Positions 7,767 to 14,448 of a DNA stretch of 18,438 nt are shown in pieces (position 1 is the first letter of the stretch; every line of letters starts with the position of its first letter). Made by a program: the position numbers and the translations under genes. The notes under the pieces are model-generated. The model was not told the origin of the DNA. It saw only the letters and a list, made by a program, of their open reading frames with translations, and made no database searches. Origin of the DNA: CAZTAR01 sp043813895 (GTDB lineage: Bacteria > Planctomycetota > Phycisphaerae > UBA1845 > UTPLA1); contig JBDRKQ010000161.1 of assembly GCA_043813895.1 (NCBI GenBank), positions 1 to 18,438 of the forward strand, given 5' to 3'.

Positions 7767-8264
7767 TTACTCTTCCGTCTTCTCCGATCGAGCCAGGTAT
7801 GCCGCGCCGATCATCACGACCAGCAATAACACGCTGGCCACCTCGAACGGCACGAGATAATCCGTCAGCAACGTCTCACCGATGACCTTCACCGAGGGCG
7901 CGACGAAGTTCTCCTTCTCGGCCTGCCAATCCGCCTGCAAAAGCAGCAGGCTGAGGCCGAGCGCCAGCGCCATGGCCACGATGCACGCCGCGACGACCTG
8001 GCCGCGCGTCGGCGTGAACACCGCCCAAGGCGATTTCGTCGTCAGCATGACGCCGAATACGATCAGTATCAGCGTTCCGCCGACGTACACGATGAATTGG
8101 ATCGCCGCCAGGAAACTCGCGTCCAGCAGGAAGTACAGACATCCCACCGCGCCGAGTGTTCCCAACAGGCACATGGCGGTCCGCACGATGTTCGTCGAGA
8201 ACAGGATCGCGCCCGCGCTAATCAACGCGATGCCGCCGAAGAGATAAAATGCAAACGCTTCCAT
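7767..8264 (-). CDS. nuoJ: NADH-quinone oxidoreductase subunit J
   Basis: This is a five-helix membrane subunit of complex I, 165 residues from the ATG at 8264 (E. coli 184). It begins MEAFAFYLFGGIALISAGA and carries AIQFIVYVGGTLILIVFGVML, the segment whose helix carries the pi-bulge hinge in this family. An in-frame GTG at 8297 would add 11 residues (start QAPRARGTSV), but the ATG gives the usual NuoJ beginning and has a GAGG about 12 bases upstream, so I prefer it. The C-terminus ends soon after the fifth helix. The gap to nuoH upstream is 162 bp and holds a hairpin repeat. Confidence 0.95.
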   Translation of the reverse strand: MEAFAFYLFGGIALISAGAILFSTNIVRTAMCLLGTLGAVGCLYFLLDASFLAAIQFIVYVGGTLILIVFGVMLTTKSPWAVFTPTRGQVVAACIVAMALALGLSLLLLQADWQAEKENFVAPSVKVIGETLLTDYLVPFEVASVLLLVVMIGAAYLARSEKTEE

Positions 8265-8339
8265 GACACTCGTGCCTCGCGCCCGTGGCGCCTGCACGCC
8301 CTAAGGGTGTGCGCATAAACAAACTGAACGAATGCCGAA

Positions 8340-8393
8340 GGGTGGTACGGGCGTCCCGCCCGTAGCCGCACGGGCAAGATGCCCGTACCACCC
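8340..8393. repeat. Hairpin repeat GGGTGGTACGGGC ... GCCCGTACCACCC
   Basis: Perfect 13-bp outer arms (8340-8352 and 8381-8393) enclose two smaller stems, ACGGGC/GCCCGT and ACGGGCA/TGCCCGT. The double-stem plan matches the repeats at 437-532 and 12011-12077, though the sequence is different. It occupies the gap between nuoH and nuoJ, so the nuo transcript must contain it. In the RNA it would be a strong stem that could block 3' decay or cause partial termination. Confidence 0.75.
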
Positions 8394-8426
8394 ATATGAA
8401 ATGTGCAACTCATTCATGCGCGGGTC

Positions 8427-10127
8427 CTAAGCTCCAGGTAACGTTTTGATGCCGAGCTTGCCAACGAGGCGCCACCGGTTCACAAAGCCGTATGCCGCCA
8501 ATCCGAGAATCGTCGCCGCCAGGGCGTAGCCGATCACAACGAGTACCACGTGCAACACGGCATCCACCGAGCCCAGCCATCCGATCCGCAAATGCTCCAC
8601 ACAGAGAATCCACAGCGTGTTGCCCAACAGCACGATCATCGTGAGCGGCAACAACACCTGGACACAGGTGTACAACACCTGGTCAATCCGGAGTCGCGGC
8701 AGCGTCCACCGAAGCCAGAGCTGCACGTAGAAAAGGCCAAACGCCTTGAGGATGAACAGGATCGGTCCGTCAAAGAACAACCCGCGAACCAGCGGGACGT
8801 ACCACGCGTCGCCCAGTGCCTCGAGCCAACTAATCGGGAACGGCGAATACCACCCGCCGAAGAATAGAATGACGGCCAAGCCCGACACGGCGAACATCGC
8901 CGCATACTCTCCGAAGAAGAAGAGCGCCCAGCGAAAGCCGCTGAACTCCGTCAGGAAGCCGGCTACCAGTTCAGATTCGGCCTCTGGCAGATCGAACGGG
9001 GCACGCTTGCACGAAGCCAGCGAACCGATGTAGTACAGGAAGAAGGCCGCGAAACACCAGGGGTTGGCGAAGATCAGCCAGCTATGGAAGCCGCCGTCCT
9101 GCATCCCGGCGATACCGCCGAGATTCAACGTGCCCGCTAACATGACCGGCACCAACAGGCTCATGCCCATCGGGATTTCGTACGAGATCATCTGGCACGC
9201 CTCGCGGATCGCGCCGTAGGTCGAATACTTGTTGTCGCTCGCCAGCCCCGCACAGATGGTGCCCAGCACGTCGAGGCCTAGCATCGCCAGGATGAAGATC
9301 AGCGCCACGTCCATCTCGCGGAATACCCACGTCGCCGCGAAGGGGAGCGCGATAAAGGCGATGACGACCGGCACGAACGCCAGATACGGCGAAAGGCGAA
9401 ACAGGATCTGATCCGCTCCGGCCGGGATGAGGTCTTCCTTGAAGACCAGCTTGATGCCGTCGGCAGGCGATTGTGCCCAGCCGTGCCACATGCCGACTCG
9501 CATCGGCCCGACCCGCGACTGAATGCGACCCGCGACCTTGCGCTCCCACCAAATACCGAACGCCGCGGCGACATTGATGAAACCGACCACGCCGCCCATG
9601 GCGATGAGATCTCGCACCAGTTCGAACTGAAGCGGCCAGAGCCAGTATGCAATCAGCGGTATGGGAAGCGTGTCCGAGATAGCCTCGTACAACTCAGGCG
9701 CTGGGATTACCCGCTGGCCGAGACCGGTGAACGAGGTTTGCATCCAGCCGGATAGCCACGAATACCCCCAGACCAAGAGGCCCGTGCCGACAACGGCCCC
9801 GCAGAGAATCAGCAGGGCGACGTACCCCCAGCCGAGGAGCGCGCCGATCCGCCGGTAGTAGATGATTGCGACGCCCCCGAGGAAGATCGCGACGCCGGTT
9901 GCAATCGGGCCTGCCACGCCGAGGTATGCAACCAGCACACGCCAGTCCGTCATCGCCCCGTCGCTGTACATCTGGAACGCGGCGAAGAGGATCACGCCCA
10001 GTACGACGAGTGCGGCGCCGATCGCCAACAGCGACCGGATCGCCCGCTCGCGATACCCGCGCGACACCTCGGGCGGCTTCGCAATCCAGGGCAGAGAGAT
10101 TCGGCTCAACTCGCGGCCTCCCACCAA
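8427..10127 (-). CDS. nuoH: NADH-quinone oxidoreductase subunit H, with long N-terminal membrane extension
   Basis: NuoH links the quinone cavity of complex I to the proton-pumping arm. The family core begins near residue 170 and shows FGIWWERKVAGRIQSRVGP (about 190-208), the acidic loop AFDLPEAESELVAGF-type sequence (here APFDLPEAESELVAGF) and WLRWTLPRLRIDQ near the C-terminus. The protein is 566 residues, against about 325 in E. coli. Extra parts are an N-terminal region of about 170 residues with three likely membrane helices (about 32-54, 62-90, 97-122) and one extra helix after the core (about 515-545). The frame starts with TTG at 10127, after GAGAG about 8 bases upstream; a GTG directly follows. 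A later start within the extension cannot be excluded, but the extension stays open and hydrophobic. Confidence 0.95.
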   Translation of the reverse strand: MVGGRELSRISLPWIAKPPEVSRGYRERAIRSLLAIGAALVVLGVILFAAFQMYSDGAMTDWRVLVAYLGVAGPIATGVAIFLGGVAIIYYRRIGALLGWGYVALLILCGAVVGTGLLVWGYSWLSGWMQTSFTGLGQRVIPAPELYEAISDTLPIPLIAYWLWPLQFELVRDLIAMGGVVGFINVAAAFGIWWERKVAGRIQSRVGPMRVGMWHGWAQSPADGIKLVFKEDLIPAGADQILFRLSPYLAFVPVVIAFIALPFAATWVFREMDVALIFILAMLGLDVLGTICAGLASDNKYSTYGAIREACQMISYEIPMGMSLLVPVMLAGTLNLGGIAGMQDGGFHSWLIFANPWCFAAFFLYYIGSLASCKRAPFDLPEAESELVAGFLTEFSGFRWALFFFGEYAAMFAVSGLAVILFFGGWYSPFPISWLEALGDAWYVPLVRGLFFDGPILFILKAFGLFYVQLWLRWTLPRLRIDQVLYTCVQVLLPLTMIVLLGNTLWILCVEHLRIGWLGSVDAVLHVVLVVIGYALAATILGLAAYGFVNRWRLVGKLGIKTLPGA

Positions 10128-10199
10128 AATCCACTCTCTCGCCGGCGATCGGGAAAGGATGGGTTATAGCAGTTCGAGATTCCTCTGCAAGAGGACGAA

Positions 10200-11390
10200 C
10201 TAGCGATCCACCTCACCCAACACCACGTCGAAACTTCCCAGTATCGCTCCGACATCCGCCAACAGACAACCCCTGCAAACATGGCTCGTGATCGACAGAT
10301 TGTTGAAGCACGGCCCTCGGGCCTTCACCCGGGCCGGTACCGTCGTTCCGTTGCCTTGCACGTAAAACCCGAGCTGCCCGCGAGGATTCTCGATCTCCAG
10401 ATACACCTCGTCCTCGGGCAGCTTGACGGATCGATTCTTCTTGTGCAGCACGTCGCCGTCCGTGTCGCGCAGCTTCTTCAATACCTGCCGGATGATGCGG
10501 ACCGACTGCTTCATCTCTTCCATGCGGACGAAGTACCGGTCCCAGGAGTCCCCGACCGTGCCCTTGAGCCCCTGGCCGATGGGAATATCGAAATCGAACT
10601 CCTCATACCCGCAGTTCGGCTCGACCTTGCGGAGATCCCATCGCACGCCGCTGCCCCGCAGGCACGGACCGGTCAGGCCCCACTTGACGGCATCCTCGGC
10701 GGAAATCACACCCACGTCCGCCGTACGCTTGACGAAGATGTGGTTGAACGACAGCAGGTTGTTGTACTCGTCGATCTTCGGATCGAAGTAGTCGAGGAAC
10801 TCCTCACACAGGTCGATGAAGCGGTCCGGCAGGTCCTGTGTCACGCCGCCGATCGTGATGTAGCTGTACGTCAGCCGAGCCCCGCAGAGGGACTCGAACA
10901 GGTCCAGAATCCACTCTCGCTCGCGGAATGCGTACAGGAACGGCGTGAACGCGCCGATGTCCAGCCCGTACGTCCCGAACATCACCAGGTGCGATGCGAT
11001 CCGATTCAACTCCGACGCGACAATCCGGATGTATTGGGCTCGCTTCGAGACTTCCAGGCCAGCCAGCTTCTCGATCGCCAGCGCATAGGCCAGGTTGTTG
11101 TTCATCCCCGCCAGGTAGTCCATCCGATCCGTGTACGGGATGAACTGATACGGCGCGAGCGATTCGCCGATCTTCTCCGCGCAGCGGTGCAGATATCCGA
11201 TATGCGGCACGGTCTCCAGGACCATCTCGCCGTCCGTGCGCAACACGACGCGCAAAACGCCGTGCGTCGCCGGATGCTGAGGCCCCATGTTGATCAGCAT
11301 CTCCTCGGTCGCGAGGCCGCCCTGCCGGATCTCGTCATGGGACAGGTCCGCGTTGATGTCAGGCTTCGATACGAGAGTAATCTCTTCCAC
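10200..11390 (-). CDS. nuoD: NADH-quinone oxidoreductase subunit D
   Basis: This is the 49-kDa-type subunit that, with NuoB, forms the quinone site beside cluster N2. It is 396 residues, a normal length for an unfused NuoD. The N-terminal GPQHPATHGVLR (H39 and H43) lines the quinone pocket, and the C-terminus ends with LADVGAILGSFDVVLGEVDR, the standard family ending. It is a separate gene, not a NuoCD fusion. The start is GTG at 11390, preceded by GGGTGA about 7 bases upstream. It follows nuoC after 14 bp. A 72-bp gap separates it from nuoH, with nothing notable in it. Confidence 0.97.
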   Translation of the reverse strand: MEEITLVSKPDINADLSHDEIRQGGLATEEMLINMGPQHPATHGVLRVVLRTDGEMVLETVPHIGYLHRCAEKIGESLAPYQFIPYTDRMDYLAGMNNNLAYALAIEKLAGLEVSKRAQYIRIVASELNRIASHLVMFGTYGLDIGAFTPFLYAFREREWILDLFESLCGARLTYSYITIGGVTQDLPDRFIDLCEEFLDYFDPKIDEYNNLLSFNHIFVKRTADVGVISAEDAVKWGLTGPCLRGSGVRWDLRKVEPNCGYEEFDFDIPIGQGLKGTVGDSWDRYFVRMEEMKQSVRIIRQVLKKLRDTDGDVLHKKNRSVKLPEDEVYLEIENPRGQLGFYVQGNGTTVPARVKARGPCFNNLSITSHVCRGCLLADVGAILGSFDVVLGEVDR

Positions 11391-11404
11391 CGCTATTCAC
11401 CCGC

Positions 11405-11968
11405 TCAGTGCACCGGCCGTGTTTGTTCGTATTCCGTAACCGCCGGGATGCCGTGATACTCCATCGGGAAGACGTAATCCTTTCGCAACGGATGGCCCTC
11501 CCAATCGTCCGGACACAATATCCGCCTCGGGTGCGGCCCGTCAGGTCCCTCCACCGAATCCGGATGCCCGTCGAAGACGATGCCCATCAGGTCGTACGCC
11601 TCGCGTTCGTGCCAGTCCGCCGTGGGCCAGACGTCCGCGACAGTTGGAATGTGCGGATTGTCGCGAGGGGCCTTCACCTTCACACAGAAGGTGTGCCGAC
11701 TCGTCCAGACTCCGTCCGAGGCCGACGCGCCCTGGCTCGAGATGAAGTCGTACACCGCAACGAGTTGGCTGGCGTCGATCAGGTCCACCGACGAAATGCA
11801 GCGCAGCATGTCGAACTGCATTCGCTCGTCGTCCCGGAGGAACAGCGCCACGTCCCGCCAAGCTTCCGCGTCGACCACGACATGCGGATGCGCCGTCTCG
11901 AACTTCGCCTCGACGATCTTCTCGCCGAACGTCTCCTTCAGCACTGCCGTGATTTCTTCCGGCGTCAT
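11405..11968 (-). CDS. nuoC: NADH-quinone oxidoreductase subunit C
   Basis: This is the 30-kDa-type peripheral subunit of complex I, 187 residues. The signature lies in WHEREAYDLMGIVFDGHP, followed by PRRILCPDDWEGHPLRKDY. An insertion of a few residues (SVEGPDGPHP) separates GHP from RRIL. It carries no cofactor and supports NuoD and NuoB. The ATG at 11968 sits after a 135-bp gap from nuoB that is largely taken up by a hairpin repeat, and no strong ribosome site is visible. nuoD follows after 14 bp. Confidence 0.96.
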   Translation of the reverse strand: MTPEEITAVLKETFGEKIVEAKFETAHPHVVVDAEAWRDVALFLRDDERMQFDMLRCISSVDLIDASQLVAVYDFISSQGASASDGVWTSRHTFCVKVKAPRDNPHIPTVADVWPTADWHEREAYDLMGIVFDGHPDSVEGPDGPHPRRILCPDDWEGHPLRKDYVFPMEYHGIPAVTEYEQTRPVH

Positions 11969-12010
11969 AGATTCGTTGCTCTCTCGATTGCTCGAACGAC
12001 TTCGTATCGC

Positions 12011-12077
12011 GTGCCACTGGCAGCTCGTCTGCCAGTACAGCCATCCGTTTCACTGGCAGGCAAGCCGCCAGTGGCAC
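12011..12077. repeat. Double-stem hairpin repeat GTGCCACTGGCAG, copy in nuoB-nuoC gap
   Basis: Outer arms GTGCCACTGG (12011-12020) and CCAGTGGCAC (12068-12077) are exact inverted copies. Inside, ACTGGCAG-CTCGT-CTGCCAGT forms one stem, and CACTGGC...GCCAGTG forms a second. It is the same family as the whole copy at 18006-18073 and the half copy at 4828-4851. It lies within the nuo transcript between nuoB and nuoC. Confidence 0.8.
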
Positions 12078-12103
12078 CCATACTGCCCAGACTTCTTCCT
12101 TGC

Positions 12104-12622
12104 TTATGCCTGCACCTTTGCACGCATAGAATGCCGCTTCGTCTTGGCGATCGTCTGATTGCGGATCTTGTCCTGCAACCGCATCAGGCCCTCCATCAGG
12201 CTCTCCGGCCGCGGAGGACACCCCGGAACATAGACGTCCACCGGTACGATCAGGTCAACGCCCTTGACCACGTGGTAGCCATGCTTGAAGTAAGGGCCGC
12301 CGCCGATCGTGCAAGCGCCCATCGCAATGACGTACTTCGGCTCGGGCATCTGGTTGTACAGGCGCTGCACGCGGCTGGCCATCTTAAACGTCACCGTACC
12401 GGCCACGATCATCAGGTCGCTCTGTCGCGGCGTCGCCCGAAACGCTCCCGCGCCGAAGCGATCCAGGTCGTACCGACCCGCGCCGACCGCCATCATCTCG
12501 ATCGCGCAGCACGCCAAGCCGAACGTCATGGGCCAGATGCTTGACCGACGGCCCCAGTTGATCGCCCAATCGAGCGACGTGATGATCACGCCGTCCTCGA
12601 ATCGGTTTTCTATCCAGCTCAT
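12104..12622 (-). CDS. nuoB: NADH-quinone oxidoreductase subunit B
   Basis: This subunit binds the terminal iron-sulfur cluster N2 of complex I, 172 residues. The four ligands are C38 and C39 in the tandem pair of TFGLACCAIEMMA, C104 in AMGACTIGGGPY and C135 in YVPGCPPRPE. The C-terminal 20 residues are basic and poorly conserved, as in many NuoB proteins. The ATG at 12622 gives the family start MSWIENRFEDGV. It follows nuoA after 55 bp. Confidence 0.97.
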   Translation of the reverse strand: MSWIENRFEDGVIITSLDWAINWGRRSSIWPMTFGLACCAIEMMAVGAGRYDLDRFGAGAFRATPRQSDLMIVAGTVTFKMASRVQRLYNQMPEPKYVIAMGACTIGGGPYFKHGYHVVKGVDLIVPVDVYVPGCPPRPESLMEGLMRLQDKIRNQTIAKTKRHSMRAKVQA

Positions 12623-12677
12623 CGTTTCATTCCAGGACGCGATGCCGTGCTCGCCGCCCCGCAGCAGCGGCAGACGC

Positions 12678-13058
12678 TCATGTTTTCGTCGCGCGAACCC
12701 AGTTCAAGTAACCGAAGCGCCACAGGTACAGAAAGCCGACCACGATCACGCCGAAAAAGAACAGCATGTCCCACAAGGCCGCGACGCCCGCTTCCCTGTA
12801 AACCACCGCCCATGGGTAAAACAGTGCGATCTCGATATCGAAAATCAGAAACACCAGGGCAACCACATAGAAGCGAAGGTCGAACTGCACGCGCGCTGTG
12901 CCGATGGTGGGCTCGCCGCACTCGTATGTGACGGCCTTCTCGGGGTGGTGCAGCTTCCTTCGCACGATCGCCCCGAAGACCAGCCCGCCCAGGGCCACGC
13001 CCAGGCCGCCCAGCGCGAAAATCAACAGACCGACAAGTATGTCACCGCCGTCACTCAT
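12678..13058 (-). CDS. nuoA: NADH-quinone oxidoreductase subunit A
   Basis: This is a three-helix membrane subunit that borders the quinone cavity, 126 residues (E. coli 147). The conserved loop and helix are clear: VTYECGEPTIGTARVQFDLRF, with the loop cysteine, then FLIFDIEIALFYPW with its membrane acidic residues. The ATG at 13058 lies 21 bp past the nuoI stop, with GGGAG about 11 bases upstream. nuoA usually opens nuo operons; here it is second, behind nuoI. Confidence 0.97.
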   Translation of the reverse strand: MSDGGDILVGLLIFALGGLGVALGGLVFGAIVRRKLHHPEKAVTYECGEPTIGTARVQFDLRFYVVALVFLIFDIEIALFYPWAVVYREAGVAALWDMLFFFGVIVVGFLYLWRFGYLNWVRATKT

Positions 13059-13079
13059 GACTTGACCGACTCCCTCGCG

Positions 13080-13763
13080 TCAATCCTTCTCGGGCCCGGA
13101 GGCCTTCTCAGGATCAGAGGCTTTCTCTGGATCGGAAGCATTCTCGTCCTTCGCCGCCGGTTTCTTCTTCTTGGGTATCTCCGTGGGTTCCAACGTCCGC
13201 AGCATGGCATCGCGAACCGGCTCTGCCCGCTCCCGCCACCGGGCATTCGTCTCGGCCACCCACTTGGGAGGATTCGGCTTTTGTGCCCAATAGGGCTCCT
13301 GCGTTTGCCTGCCCTGCCGCGCCAACTCCGTGAACTCCACGATCACGTCCTCACGCGCGTAAACGCTGAGGTCGTGGTTGTCACCCATGTGGATGCAGTC
13401 GGTCGGACACGGCGACGTGCACAGCCCGCAGAGGAGGCACTTGGAGTAATCGATCGCATAGCGCTCCAACGCGCCGCCCAGAGCAAGGCCCGACTCCTTG
13501 TCCACCTTCCGAGCCGCGGACTTTTCAATATAGATGCAGTCCACCGGGCATGCCTTCGCACATGCGTCACACGCGATGCACTTCTCCGCCTCAAACCAGT
13601 GGAACCCCCGGTATCGCGGCTGAATAAGTGGTGGCATGTCTGGATACTGCACCGTGATCGTCTTCGCGAAGCAGTACCGCAGCGTAATGCGCATGCCAAT
13701 CGCGATCGTCCGGACCGTATCGTAGATGTTTCTGACGTAGAGGCGTGTGGGGGAAGCTACCAT
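13080..13763 (-). CDS. nuoI: NADH-quinone oxidoreductase subunit I
   Basis: This is the ferredoxin-like subunit that carries clusters N6a and N6b between the donor module and N2. It is 227 residues. An N-terminal amphipathic stretch (RNIYDTVRTIAIGMRITLRY) would lie on the membrane. Ligands are C62, C65, C68, C72 (CIACDACAKACP) with C119, C115, C112, C109 (CLLCGLCTSPCP), plus C76 and C123 nearby. The last 70 residues extend beyond the usual end, with a KKKK run and three imperfect SDPEKA units. The ATG at 13763 follows a GAGAG site. It is the first gene of the cluster, an unusual place, since nuoI normally lies between nuoH and nuoJ. Confidence 0.96.
   Translation of the reverse strand: MVASPTRLYVRNIYDTVRTIAIGMRITLRYCFAKTITVQYPDMPPLIQPRYRGFHWFEAEKCIACDACAKACPVDCIYIEKSAARKVDKESGLALGGALERYAIDYSKCLLCGLCTSPCPTDCIHMGDNHDLSVYAREDVIVEFTELARQGRQTQEPYWAQKPNPPKWVAETNARWRERAEPVRDAMLRTLEPTEIPKKKKPAAKDENASDPEKASDPEKASGPEKD
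13085..13150. repeat. 18-bp tandem repeat in the 3' end of nuoI
   Basis: About three and a half degenerate units of 18 bp run from 13085: GGCCTTCTCAGGATCAGA (13101-13118), then GGCTTTCTCTGGATCGGA (13119-13136), with partial units on both sides. Because the period is a multiple of three, it encodes repeated SDPEKA in the NuoI tail. Copy number may vary between related strains. Confidence 0.75.
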
Positions 13764-13862
13764 GAGCTTGTGCTCTCTCGGCGGCTCGATGAACCGCAGT
13801 CACCACTCCGCCGGGAGCGCATCGAGCTCCACCCGCGCCAGCTTTTCGGCGGAAGGGCGAGT

Positions 13863-13892
13863 AGTATAGCCATTCCCACCTCCGCGTGCCAA
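13863..13892 (-). promoter_or_regulatory. Candidate sigma70-type promoter of the nuo cluster
   Basis: On the minus strand TTGGCA (13887-13892) and TATACT (13863-13868) are separated by 18 bases. Transcription would start near 13856, leaving about 92 bases of leader before the nuoI ATG at 13763. The -35 box falls in the loop region of a small hairpin with arms 13879-13886 and 13897-13904 (CCTCCGCG/CGCGGAGG), which could be an operator or chance. The sequence match is good, but no promoter data exist here. Confidence 0.5.
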
Positions 13893-13928
13893 CCCCCGCG
13901 GAGGCTCTTTGTGAAAAAAACGCCGCAA

Positions 13929-14021
13929 GCCCACGGATCAGGATTCCGGGAGTTTCTGCAATTGGAGTGGGCGTTCGGCCTGCCGCCGCACTCCGTCAGT
14001 GAAAGACCCTGATCCGTGGGC
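13929..14021. repeat. 93-bp inverted-repeat element (MITE- or REP-like)
   Basis: Exact 14-bp arms GCCCACGGATCAGG (13929-13942) and CCTGATCCGTGGGC (14008-14021) enclose 65 bp with a weaker nested stem (GGAGTG/CACTCC). The right arm starts exactly where the neighbouring transposase-like frame loses its family resemblance, so the element may have truncated that gene. No flanking target duplication is obvious. Confidence 0.6.
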
Positions 14022-14023
14022 CA

Positions 14024-14254
14024 CGGGAAACGAGCGAGAAAACGGTAGTGATGGTCATCCACGCACAGCGCGATCAGTTCGACGCGATGTCGCAGCAGCG
14101 AATCGGCCATCGTCCGACACGCAAGCTGCCTCGCCTTCTCAGAAAGTCGCACCGCCTCACGGGTCATCAGGTGTTTGGACTGGACGTGCAACCGGTCGCA
14201 CGTGCCCGGAACGGGCGGGTTCTTGCAGTTGCCCTCGACGTGTTCGCGGTGATG
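14024..14254 (-). pseudogene. Truncated gene resembling Y1/REP-type transposase-like proteins
   Basis: The minus-strand frame reads HHREHVEGNCKNPPVPGTCDR, then LHVQSKHLMTREAV, and ends with IALCVDDHHYRFLARFP. The last part is placed like the His-containing strand of Y1 (HUH) transposase-like proteins, though the usual HUH pair is not clean. Resemblance stops at 14024, exactly next to the inverted-repeat element, so the C-terminal half with the catalytic Tyr would be missing. No good start codon opens the conserved part; an in-frame TTG at 14191 lies within it. I judge it a remnant. The family call is from memory of similar planctomycete proteins and is only moderately sure. Confidence 0.4.
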
Positions 14255-14279
14255 CCGTGCCCGCCCGCCCCTCGGCCTC

Positions 14280-14327
14280 TCATGGCTTGCGGATGATCTG
14301 CTCCAGACTGTGTCGCTTCTTCTTCAT
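14280..14327 (-). pseudogene. IS3-family orfA, N-terminal remnant
   Basis: Fifteen codons starting at ATG 14327 read MKKKRHSLEQIIRKP and then stop. MxxKRHxxEQIIRKL is the typical opening of OrfA of IS3-type elements, whose helix-turn-helix would follow. Here the match breaks after IIRK. The upstream minus-strand AAAGAG may be its old ribosome site. It abuts the Y1-like remnant, so two mobile relics are joined. No inverted terminal repeat was found in 14341-14448, which otherwise holds nothing I can identify. Confidence 0.6.
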
Positions 14328-14448
14328 CGAGAATCTCTTTGCCTCACCAGGCTGTAAGGACCCTCCCATGAGATGGATCGGGTTCTGGGGAGCAGGCTAT
14401 CGCCATGAACGTGCACGACTGTTCCAAACATCAGCAGAACCGGCTCAG

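Noticed and set aside
10128..10199. Hidden nuoE, nuoF or nuoG remnant between nuoD and nuoH
   Set aside because: Only 72 bp are present, and no frame shows flavin, NADH or iron-sulfur motifs.
10281..11456. Plus-strand 391-codon frame opposite nuoD
   Set aside because: Mirror frame of nuoD; composition is biased and no start signal or motif supports it.
12309..14012. A 567-codon open frame on the plus strand
   Set aside because: It lies antisense to nuoB, nuoA and nuoI, which have unmistakable family motifs; the long frame is a by-product of G+C-rich codon use, and its product shows no family pattern.
13757..14191. A 144-residue minus-strand gene in front of nuoI
   Set aside because: Only the first 56 or so residues look like a protein family; the rest is translated inverted repeat and promoter DNA. 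I call it a remnant instead.
14048..14296. An 82-codon plus-strand frame in the relic region
   Set aside because: It is antisense to the Y1-like remnant, which has the more protein-like sequence, and it has no recognisable motif.
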